Of a stretch of DNA of 64,000 nucleotides, positions 56,171-64,000 are shown piece by piece; positions within the stretch are counted from its first letter, which is position 1; each line of letters begins with the position of its first letter. Source of the stretch: Arsenicicoccus dermatophilus. GTDB lineage: Bacteria > Actinomycetota > Actinomycetes > Actinomycetales > Dermatophilaceae. A program made the translations under genes and the position numbers. Where the stretch lies: the NCBI RefSeq assembly GCF_022568795.1, contig NZ_JAKZHU010000001.1:682001-746000 (forward strand), read 5' to 3'. The notes below the pieces were generated by a model. It saw nothing but the letters and a program-made list of their open reading frames with translations, was not told where the DNA came from and searched no databases.

Positions 56171-57327
56171 TGGCCGCCCTGGATCGCGACGACGTCGTCG
56201 CCGAGGCCCGGCGGATCGCCACCGAGGTGGCCGCCCCGCACGCCTCCGAGGTCGACCGCGGCGGCCGCTATCCCCGGGAGGCGATGCAGGCGATCGCCGA
56301 GGCCGGGCTGCTCTCCGCCTGGATCCCCACCGAGGTGGGCGGCGCCGGAGCCGACGTCGTGCAGATCGGTCTGGCCTGCGAGGAGCTCGCCAAGGGCTGC
56401 GCCTCCACCGCGATGATCTACGCGATGCACCAGTGCCAGGTGGCCTGCCTCGTGCACCACGGCCGGACGGCGTACTTCCAGGACCTGATGCGGCGCATCG
56501 CGCAGGAGCAGCTCCTGGTGGGGTCCGCGACGACCGAGATGGGGATCGGCGGCGACGTACGTCGCAGCCTGTGCCACGTCGACCGGTCCGAGGACGGCAC
56601 CTTCGAGCTGGTCAAGAAGGCACCGGTCATCTCCTACGGCAACGAGGCCGACCTGATCTTCGTCACCGCGCGGCGCCGCGACGACGCACCCGAGAGCGAC
56701 CAGGTGCTCGTGGTCTGCGAGCGCTCGGACCTGAGCCTGGAGCCGCTCGGCGAGTGGGACACCATGGGCTTCCGGGGCACCTGCAGCCCGGGCTTCGTGC
56801 TGACCGCGCGCTCCCACGGCGACCACATCTTCCCGGACGACTATGCCGAGCTGTCCGCCCGCACCATGCTGCCCGTGGCCCACTCGCTGTGGTCCTCGTG
56901 CTGGCTCGGGCTGGCCGAGGGCGCCACGGCGGTCGCCCGCGGCGTCGTCCGGCAGGCGGCCCGCCGCTCGGGAGCCCTGCAGCCGGTCACCGGGCTGCGG
57001 ATGGCCGAGCTCGAGGTGGTCCTGGAGACCTTCCGGGCCCGGGTCCACGCCGCGACGCGCTCCTACCTCGAGGTGGACCCCACCTCCCAGGAGGCCACGC
57101 TGCTCGGTCGGGCGATCGCCTTCAACACCCTCAAGGTCTACGCGGCCGAGACGGTGGTCGACGTGGTCGCCAAGGCACTGCTCGTCGTGGGCATCGCGGG
57201 CTATCGTCGTAGCGGTGCCCTGAGCCTGGAGCGTCAGCTCCGGGACGCCTACGGCGCCCAGCTGATGGTCAACAACGACCGCATCCTCGGCAACACCGCC
57301 CAGCTCGAGCTGATCTACAAGGGTTGA
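56170..57327 (+). CDS. Acyl-CoA-dehydrogenase-family flavoprotein acting on a carrier-bound substrate
   Basis: 385 aa, complete ACAD fold. The N-terminal helices (AGLLSAWIPTEVGGAGAD) precede the middle beta domain with the FAD region GSATTEMGIGGDVRRS, and a C-terminal helical bundle follows. The C-terminal motif reads MVNNDRILGNTAQLELIYKG instead of the YEGTNEIQ of true acyl-CoA dehydrogenases, so the usual catalytic Glu position is changed. By context it would oxidise an aminoacyl group on the neighbouring carrier rather than acyl-CoA; that is inference. Coupled to the carrier gene. Confidence 0.9.
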   Translation: MAALDRDDVVAEARRIATEVAAPHASEVDRGGRYPREAMQAIAEAGLLSAWIPTEVGGAGADVVQIGLACEELAKGCASTAMIYAMHQCQVACLVHHGRTAYFQDLMRRIAQEQLLVGSATTEMGIGGDVRRSLCHVDRSEDGTFELVKKAPVISYGNEADLIFVTARRRDDAPESDQVLVVCERSDLSLEPLGEWDTMGFRGTCSPGFVLTARSHGDHIFPDDYAELSARTMLPVAHSLWSSCWLGLAEGATAVARGVVRQAARRSGALQPVTGLRMAELEVVLETFRARVHAATRSYLEVDPTSQEATLLGRAIAFNTLKVYAAETVVDVVAKALLVVGIAGYRRSGALSLERQLRDAYGAQLMVNNDRILGNTAQLELIYKG

Positions 57328-57399
57328 TCGCGGGGTATGGCGAACGTTGCCGCCCCCCCACCCGGACGCCCCCATCGCCATACCGGAAGGACCCATCAC

Positions 57400-58326
57400 A
57401 TGTCCCGTCACGACCGCGAGCTCGCCCTCCGTCAGGACCTGATCGACGCCGGCCACCTGGTCGAGCTGCCGCTGCGCGGCCTGTCGGCCTTCACCGGGGA
57501 GTTCGAGGCGGTGCTGGCCGGTGTCGAGCGTCTCGTGCACGAGATGGAGCCCGTGGAGGGCGTCCAGGTGATGTCCTTCCCGCCGCTGCTCACCCAGCCG
57601 GTGTTCGAGCGCACGGGCTACCTCGACTCCTTCCCGCAGCTGATCGGCTCGGTGGACGTCTTCACCGGTGATGCCAAGGCGCACAAGGAGATGATCTCCG
57701 CCAAGAAGGCCGGCGAGGACTGGACCACCCACCTGGAGCCGGCCCGGCTGGACCTGCTGTCCGCTCCGTGCCACCAGACCTACCCGCTGCACGCGGGCAC
57801 CACGATCGACCAGGCCTACACCTACGAGACCGGCAATCGCTGCTTCCGCCACGAGCCGTCCGACGACCCGATGCGCCTGGTGTCCTTCCGGATGCGCGAG
57901 AAGGTCTGCATCGGCACGCCCGAGCAGGCCCAGGCGCACCGCGAGATCGGCCGTCGTGTCGGCCCGGAGCTGCTGACGTCGATCGGTCTGCACGTCGAGG
58001 AGGTGCCGGCCAACGACCCCTTCTTCGGCCGCGCCGCCAAGATCTTCGCCGCCGGTCAGCGTGACGCCGGGCTCAAGGTGGAGTTCGAGGTCAAGGTGTA
58101 CGGCGAGGAGCACCCCGGCACCGCGCTGGGCTCGTCGAACTACCACAACGACCACTTCGGCCTGGACTTCGACATCAGGACCGCCGACGGCGAGCTCGCC
58201 CACTCCTCCTGCATCGGCTTCGGCCTGGAGCGGGTGACCGTGGCGCTGTTCGCCACCCACGGCATGGACGTCCCGTCCTGGCCCGCCGCCGTCCGTCAGC
58301 GGCTGGGCCTGGACCCCGCGGCCTGA
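57400..58326 (+). CDS. Amino acid:[carrier protein] ligase, module 2
   Basis: 308 aa from ATG 57400 (GGAAGGA 9 nt upstream). Same class II synthetase-like fold as the module 1 ligase. Zinc ligands are Cys124 (SAPCHQTYP), Glu167 (RMREK) and Cys271 (SSCIGFGLER), motif 2 CFRHEPSDDPMR and motif 3 GFGLERVTVALF. The proteins are clearly paralogous, sharing stretches such as HLEPA and NDPFFGRA, but far from identical. A different specificity or partner set is likely. It is followed after 2 bp by the DUF1839 gene. Confidence 0.94.
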   Translation: MSRHDRELALRQDLIDAGHLVELPLRGLSAFTGEFEAVLAGVERLVHEMEPVEGVQVMSFPPLLTQPVFERTGYLDSFPQLIGSVDVFTGDAKAHKEMISAKKAGEDWTTHLEPARLDLLSAPCHQTYPLHAGTTIDQAYTYETGNRCFRHEPSDDPMRLVSFRMREKVCIGTPEQAQAHREIGRRVGPELLTSIGLHVEEVPANDPFFGRAAKIFAAGQRDAGLKVEFEVKVYGEEHPGTALGSSNYHNDHFGLDFDIRTADGELAHSSCIGFGLERVTVALFATHGMDVPSWPAAVRQRLGLDPAA

Positions 58327-58328
58327 TC

Positions 58329-59306
58329 ATGCGCCTGGAGCTCGGGGGGTTGACCCAGGAGTCGTTCGTCCCGCACCGCCTGCACCGGGACGACCGGGTC
58401 TGGACCCAGACGAACTGCTACCTGGACATCTGGATCGAGATCACGGCGGCCCTGGGGCTGTCGCCCGAGCCGCTCGGCGTGTGCGCTCTCAGCGCGGGCA
58501 CGGTGCCGGGGGCGTGGGCCTTCCTCAAGCCCCAGACCGACGACCTGCGCGAGCTCTACGGCCTGGAGGTCGGCGAGATCGCGCTGTGGCGCTCGGTGGA
58601 GCAGCACGTCGTGGACCACCTGGCCGCCGGTGAGCTGCTGACGGTCGAGTCCGACGCGTGGTACCTCCCGGACACCGAGGGCGTGTCCTACCGGCTCGAC
58701 CACGTCAAGACCACGATCGTGCCGGTGGCGATCGACCCGGGCGCGCGCACGCTGACCTACTTCCACAACTCGGGGCTCTACGAGCTGGCGGGTGATGACT
58801 ACGACGGCGCGCTCGCCCGCGAGGGGGTCGACTGCTGCGCCCCGCAGCCCTATCTCGAGCGGGTGCGTCTCGTGGGCGGGCGGCGTGACGAGACGGCGGT
58901 GCGGGAGGCGGCGCTGCGGCTCGCGGCGGCCCACCTCGCCCGGCGGCCCGACGGCAACCCGGTGGCCGAGCTCGCCGGTGCCGTGCGGGAGCTCGTCCCC
59001 TCGCTGCCCCAGCGGGGGATGGACTTCTTCCATCGCTACTCCTTCACGGCGACCCGGCAGCTGGGGCTGACGGCACAGGCCGCGGCCGACGCGACCCGCT
59101 GGCTGGCCGCCGGTCCGGGGGCAGCCGCGGCCGAGCTGTGCTCTGCCGCGGACGACTTCGACGTGGTGTCCCAGGAGATGAAGAACCTCCAGTTCGCGCT
59201 GGCCCGGATCACCGGTGGCCGCACCCGCGACGTCGAGCCGACCCTGGTCCGCGCCACCGACCGCTGGGGCTCGGCCGTCGACCGGGTCGCGGCCGCCCTG
59301 GCCTGA
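58329..59306 (+). CDS. DUF1839-family protein (candidate aminoacyl transferase)
   Basis: 325 aa cytosolic protein. A conserved TNCYLDIWIEITAALG segment puts Cys30 after Asn at the start of a helix. Asp109 (SDAWYLPDT) and His125 (YRLDHVKTT) could complete a papain-like Cys/His site. That layout recalls BtrH, the enzyme that moves an aminoacyl group from a carrier protein to an amine in butirosin synthesis; the comparison is inference by pattern. DUF1839 genes are, from memory, regular neighbours of amino acid:carrier ligases. Second half helical. Confidence 0.85.
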   Translation: MRLELGGLTQESFVPHRLHRDDRVWTQTNCYLDIWIEITAALGLSPEPLGVCALSAGTVPGAWAFLKPQTDDLRELYGLEVGEIALWRSVEQHVVDHLAAGELLTVESDAWYLPDTEGVSYRLDHVKTTIVPVAIDPGARTLTYFHNSGLYELAGDDYDGALAREGVDCCAPQPYLERVRLVGGRRDETAVREAALRLAAAHLARRPDGNPVAELAGAVRELVPSLPQRGMDFFHRYSFTATRQLGLTAQAAADATRWLAAGPGAAAAELCSAADDFDVVSQEMKNLQFALARITGGRTRDVEPTLVRATDRWGSAVDRVAAALA

Positions 59307-59315
59307 CGGAGCATC

Positions 59316-61772
59316 GTGGTCGAGATCCGGTGGGAGCTGCAGGGATTCGCGGCAGGGGAGGCGGCCTGTCCGGCTGATCTGCCCGGGACCGGCTGGGTGC
59401 CGGCGACGGTGCCCGGGTCGCTCGCCGCCTCGCCCGCCGTCGTCGAGCGGTATGGCGAGCAGGCCCTCGCCGACGCCGACCACCGCGTGTGGTGGCGGGG
59501 CTCCTTCGACCTGGCCGCCCCCCTGGACGCGGCCCGGCTCGTGGTGGACCGCCTGGCCACCCACGCCGACGTGTACCTCGACGGGTCCCGGGTCCTGCGC
59601 AGCGACAACGCCTTTCGCCGCCACGTGGTCGATCTCGGCGCGCTGGCCGCAGGCCCGCACGCCGTCGGCATACGCCTCGCCTCGTGGGACGAGACGGCGA
59701 CGCCGCGCACGCCGCGGGCCCGCTGGCGCAGCGCCCTGGTCCCGGACGCCACCATCCGCTGGCGCCGCACCCCGATCCTGGGCCGGATCCCCATCTGGGT
59801 GGGTGCGCTGCCCCCCGTGGGCGTGCTCGGGGCGGCCCGGGTCGAGACCCGGCCCGCGCTCGAGATCGCCTCGTGCCGGACCCGGCTCGACGACTCGGGC
59901 CGGGGCACGGTCGACGTCGAGCTCCGCTGCGACGGTCCCCGCGAGGTGACGGTGCAGGCGGCGGGCGAGGTCGCGCGGGCGGTGGCCGAGCAGACCGCGC
60001 ACGGTGCCTGGCTCGCCACGGTCCGGCTCGCGCCCGCGGCCCCGGCGACGTGGTGGCCGCACACCCACGGCGAGCCGATCCTGCACGAGCTCCTCGTCCA
60101 CAGCCCCGGGGTCGAGTCGCTGCGGCGGCGGATCGGCTTCTCCCGCATCACCGCGCGCCGCGACGACGGGCGCTTCGGCCTGGTCGTGGGCGGCGTCGAC
60201 GTCTTCGTCCGCGGCGTGGTCTGGGCGCACACCGACCCTCGTGGCTGGACCGCGGACCCCCAGGCGGTGGCCCGGGACCTGGACGCCCTCGTCGCGGCCG
60301 GCCTCAACCTGGTCCGGGTGCCGGGCACCGGCACCTACGCCGACGAGGTGCTCCGCGAGCTCGCCGCCGAGCGAGGGCTGCTCGTGTGGCAGGACGCGAT
60401 GCTCGCGACCGTCGACCCGCCGGAGGACGAGGGCTGGCTCGCCGAGCTCGAGGCCGAGCTGCGCGACCAGCTCACCGCCTGGCAGGGGTGGCCGCACCTG
60501 GCCGTGGTGTGCGGCGGCACCGAGACCGAGCAGCAGCCCACCTTGATGGGGCTGCCCGCCGACCGCCGCCGGATGACCGCCCTCCACGAGCTGCTCCCGC
60601 GCCTGGCCGCCGAGCTGGTGCCCGGCGCCGTGCACGTCACCTCCAGCCCCTCGGGCGGGCCGCGACCGGTCAGCATCGCGCACGGGGTGAGCCACTACTT
60701 CGGGGTGGGGGCCTACCTGCGACCTCTCGAGGACGCCCGGACCGCCCAGGTCTCCTTCGCCTCCGAGGCCCTCGCCTTCGCCACGCCGCCGGAGACCTCC
60801 TCGATGACCGACGCCCCGGCCGAGCGCGGTGCCGGGTCACCCTGGCGGGACGCCGCGCCCCACGACCGGGGCACCACGTGGGACTTCGTCGACGTGACCG
60901 ACCACTACGTCGCCGCGGTGGCCGACGCCGAGCGGATCGCCGAGGACGTCACCGACACCGGGTCCTGGGAGGACCTGCAGCGGGCCGCGGCGACCGCGGC
61001 GATCACCGAGACCTTCGCCGCGTGGAGGTCCGGGCTGACCCCCACCGCCGGCGGGATCGTCCTCGCCCACCGCGACCTCGCTCCCGGGCCCGGCTGGGGG
61101 CTGCTGGACGCCTCCGGGGCCGCCAAGGCCCCGCTGCTCGCCCTGCGCGACGTGCTCGCCCCCGTGGCGCTCCTGCTCGTCGACCGGGGCCTGGACGGGC
61201 TGCTGCTGGAGGCGGTCAACGACCAGCCGGCCGAGGCCACCGGCAGCCTCCTCGTCGCAGCCCAGGACCGGGCGGGCAACACCGTCCTGGACGCCGAGAC
61301 CACGCTGACGGTGCCGCCGCACGGCCGTGCCACCGTCGAGGTCGAGGAGCTGCTCGGCGGCTTCCGCGACCTCGGGTGGGCCTGGCGCTTCGGCGAGGAG
61401 CCCGGCTACGCCTGCGTGTCCGCCCGCTGGCGCACCGGCGGAGGAGACGTGCGAGCCACCCGCGCCCTGGTGCCCCTCGCCCCGCGCCGACCCGAGCCGG
61501 ACGTGACCGCGCAGGCGATCACCCGGTATGGCGTGGTGCGCGTCACCGTGACCGCGCCGGACCGCCCCGTCGTCGGCGTGCACGCCACCGCCCCCGGGTG
61601 GATCGCCGACACCGGGTGGTGGCCGTTGGCCGCGGGCGACTCGCGCGACCTGCACCTGCGTCCGCCGGACGTGGCGGGAGAGGCCGCGAGGCTGCCGGCA
61701 TACGTCACGGTCTCGACGCTGACGGGCCCGTCGGTGACAGTGCCGGTCGAGGGCCGCCCCCACACCCACTAG
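59316..61772 (+). CDS. Divergent glycoside hydrolase family 2 (beta-mannosidase-like) protein
   Basis: 818 aa from GTG 59316 (GGAG upstream), no signal peptide. N-terminal galactose-binding-like sandwich (about 1-170; WVPATVPGSLAA, VWWRGSFDLAAPLDAARLVVDRLATHADVYLDG), Ig-like domain, TIM barrel (about 270-600), C-terminal Ig-like domains. The acid/base region is AVVCGGTETEQQP where mannosidases have WCGNNENE, and the nucleophile region SFASEALAF where they have SEFG. The Glu residues remain but the surroundings are altered. Last gene of module 2; substrate unknown, perhaps a glycosylated or polar product of the module. Confidence 0.87.
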   Translation: MVEIRWELQGFAAGEAACPADLPGTGWVPATVPGSLAASPAVVERYGEQALADADHRVWWRGSFDLAAPLDAARLVVDRLATHADVYLDGSRVLRSDNAFRRHVVDLGALAAGPHAVGIRLASWDETATPRTPRARWRSALVPDATIRWRRTPILGRIPIWVGALPPVGVLGAARVETRPALEIASCRTRLDDSGRGTVDVELRCDGPREVTVQAAGEVARAVAEQTAHGAWLATVRLAPAAPATWWPHTHGEPILHELLVHSPGVESLRRRIGFSRITARRDDGRFGLVVGGVDVFVRGVVWAHTDPRGWTADPQAVARDLDALVAAGLNLVRVPGTGTYADEVLRELAAERGLLVWQDAMLATVDPPEDEGWLAELEAELRDQLTAWQGWPHLAVVCGGTETEQQPTLMGLPADRRRMTALHELLPRLAAELVPGAVHVTSSPSGGPRPVSIAHGVSHYFGVGAYLRPLEDARTAQVSFASEALAFATPPETSSMTDAPAERGAGSPWRDAAPHDRGTTWDFVDVTDHYVAAVADAERIAEDVTDTGSWEDLQRAAATAAITETFAAWRSGLTPTAGGIVLAHRDLAPGPGWGLLDASGAAKAPLLALRDVLAPVALLLVDRGLDGLLLEAVNDQPAEATGSLLVAAQDRAGNTVLDAETTLTVPPHGRATVEVEELLGGFRDLGWAWRFGEEPGYACVSARWRTGGGDVRATRALVPLAPRRPEPDVTAQAITRYGVVRVTVTAPDRPVVGVHATAPGWIADTGWWPLAAGDSRDLHLRPPDVAGEAARLPAYVTVSTLTGPSVTVPVEGRPHTH

Positions 61773-61775
61773 GCT
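61770..61775 (+). promoter_or_regulatory. -10 element overlapping the GH2 stop codon
   Basis: TAGGCT at 61770-61775; its TAG is the stop of the GH2-like gene. It would drive the lipoprotein-mazG pair with a ~55 nt leader. Confidence 0.45.
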
Positions 61776-61838
61776 GTCGTGCGTCCCTGCCCGGCGTCGC
61801 TGCCGACGGGACCTGACAGACCCTGGCGAAAGGACCTG

Positions 61839-62366
61839 ATGGTGCCTACCAAGCGCACGCTGCCCGCCACGCTCGCCGTGGTGGTGGCCGCCTCCGGCCT
61901 CCTCTCCGGCTGCCTGGAGCGGGAGGAGTCCCGAGCGGCGGTCGTGGTGAACGGCCGGACCATCCTGGAGTCCGACGTCCAGCAGGCGACGCGGGAGTTC
62001 AACGGCGGCTCCAGCAAGGCCACCCAGCCGATGTCGCCCACCGACGTGGTCACGGCCCTGGCCTACGGGCAGTTCGTGCTCCCGGCCGTCCAGCAGGCGG
62101 GGCAGGCGGTCTCCGACGACGTCGCCCGCCAGGTCCTGGACAAGGTCGACGACCCGAGCCCGACGACCATCGAGTTCGTCCGCTCCGCGCTGGCGCTCGG
62201 CAAGCTCGACCCCGCGGTCGAGGCCAAGGTCGTCCAGCAGCTCAAGGCCGCCGACATCAGGGTCAACCCGCGCTACGGGGCCTTCGACCGCGAGCGGCTG
62301 AGCATCAGGCCCGAGGCCCGCAACTGGATGACGCTGGACTCCGCCTCGGCCCCCAAGAACCCCTGA
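61839..62366 (+). CDS. Lipoprotein with SurA-like N-terminal domain
   Basis: 175 aa from ATG 61839 (AAAGGA 4 nt upstream; GTG 61842 is possible). Signal peptide RTLPATLAVVVAASGLLSGC with a lipobox Cys, so a membrane-anchored exported lipoprotein. The mature part AAVVVNGRTILESDVQQATREF... resembles the SurA/PrsA chaperone N domain, without a parvulin isomerase domain. It may assist secreted-protein folding. The lipoprotein next to mazG and eno mirrors lpqU in the M. tuberculosis order, though not necessarily homologous. Confidence 0.83.
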   Translation: MVPTKRTLPATLAVVVAASGLLSGCLEREESRAAVVVNGRTILESDVQQATREFNGGSSKATQPMSPTDVVTALAYGQFVLPAVQQAGQAVSDDVARQVLDKVDDPSPTTIEFVRSALALGKLDPAVEAKVVQQLKAADIRVNPRYGAFDRERLSIRPEARNWMTLDSASAPKNP

Positions 62367-62376
62367 GCCCCGTCCC

Positions 62377-63102
62377 ATGAGCACCGACCACGAGGTCGAG
62401 CGGCCCCGCACCGGCGAGCGGCTGCTCGACCTCGTGGCCGTCATGGACCGGCTCCGCTCGCCCGGGGGCTGCCCCTGGGACGCCCAGCAGACCCACGAGT
62501 CGCTGGCGCCTTATGCCGTGGAGGAGGCCCACGAGCTCGCCGACGCCATCGCCTCCGGCGACCGGGACCACCTGGTCGAGGAGCTCGGTGACGTGCTGCT
62601 CCAGGTGGCCTTCCACGCCCGCGTGGGCCAGGAGCACCCGACCGCGCCGTTCGACGTGGACGACGTGGCCGCCGGGATCGTCGCCAAGCTGCGGCGCCGC
62701 CACCCGCACGTCTTCGGGGACGCCGTGGTCGGCGGCCCGGCCGACGTCGAGGCGAGCTGGGAGGCGATCAAGGCGCAGGAGAAGCCCGAGCGCTCCGGCG
62801 TGCTGGACGGGGTGCCGGCGTCGCTGCCCGCCCTGGCCCGGGCGACCAAGCTCGCCACCCGCCTGGAGCGCCAGGGACGCGCCGACCTGCTCGCGGCTGC
62901 CGCACCTGCGGATCCCGGGGACGACGTGGGGGCCCGGCTGTGGGCCCTGGTGCTCGAGGCCCGGGCCCAGGGGGTGGACCCCGAGCTCGCGCTGCGGGGG
63001 GTCGTGGACCGGATCGCCCGGTCCGCGGACGAGAGTGTCCACCAGGTGGCACCGGGCACGCTTGCCCTCGGCCCGGATGGGGTCGCTCCCAGACCCAGGG
63101 GC

Positions 63103-63105
<3 letters not shown>
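62377..63105 (+). CDS. mazG: MazG-family nucleoside triphosphate pyrophosphohydrolase
   Basis: 242 aa. Hydrolyses (d)NTPs to NMPs plus pyrophosphate, house-cleaning of damaged nucleotides. LLDLVAVMDRLRSPGGCPWDAQQTHESL opens it. The metal-binding ExxE...ExxD helices are VEEAHELADAI and VEELGDVLLQVAFHARV, then HPHVFGD. The C-terminal half is less conserved. Its TAG stop is the first half of the eno -10. Confidence 0.95.

Positions 63106-64000
<895 letters not shown>

Overview
This window is a stretch of high-GC actinobacterial chromosome. Coding third positions are strongly G/C, many starts are GTG, leaderless promoters are frequent, and PMT-type protein mannosyltransferase, SepX and type B succinate dehydrogenase are present. 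Codon style and gene order point to Micrococcales, most likely a Dermatophilaceae/Intrasporangiaceae member; that placement is inference. The order mscL-fmdB-5-FCL-moeA-rimJ-sepX, PMT-rsmI, metG-tatD-rsmA-ispE, glmU-prs-rplY-pth-mfd-mazG-eno follows, from memory, the Mycobacterium tuberculosis Rv0985c-Rv1023 region. The window is therefore a conserved backbone with identifiable insertions and losses.

Layout. 1-1100: 3' part of a tyrosine integrase ending 17 bp from the 3' end of tRNA-Arg(CCU), the right edge of an integrated element lying mostly outside the window. 1.4-5.3 kb: a large SF1 helicase/nuclease-like protein with mutated Walker A and B residues, plus a small partner ORF. 5.4-8.8 kb (minus): mscL, SAF-domain protein, FmdB zinc ribbon, CvrA-type antiporter. 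8.9-18.1 kb: penicillin-acylase-family enzyme, 5-FCL, a GGDEF protein where galU often sits, molybdenum-cofactor genes moeA-moaC-mog, rimJ, sepX. 18.2-23.7 kb: tRNA-Ala(CGC) and a glycerol module (SorC regulator, glpD, glpF, glpK) with a clear operator. 23.8-29.4 kb: two bacterial-PH proteins, PMT, a CDF transporter, rsmI. 29.5-34.3 kb: sdhCAB, aroQ and a possibly frameshifted hypothetical gene. 34.4-43.5 kb: metG-tatD-rsmA-ispE, an ABC-F ATPase, a MarR regulator, a QuiC-like 3-dehydroshikimate dehydratase/HPPD-like fusion. 43.7-64 kb: tRNA-Gln(UUG), a PGPGW membrane protein, glmU, prs, rplY, pth, mfd, mazG and eno (cut by the window edge).

The most interesting content is in this last part. 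Two paralogous amino acid:[carrier protein] ligase modules are inserted into the otherwise housekeeping glmU-eno block. Module 1 (minus, 47143-48735) is an AcpS-type phosphopantetheinyl transferase, an 81-residue carrier protein and the ligase, next to a compositionally different ugd. Module 2 (plus, 55916-61772) is a carrier protein, an acyl-CoA-dehydrogenase-like flavoprotein, a second ligase, a DUF1839 protein and a divergent GH2-like protein. Together they suggest a pathway in which an amino acid is loaded on a carrier protein, oxidised by the flavoprotein and transferred by the DUF1839 protein. The product is unknown.
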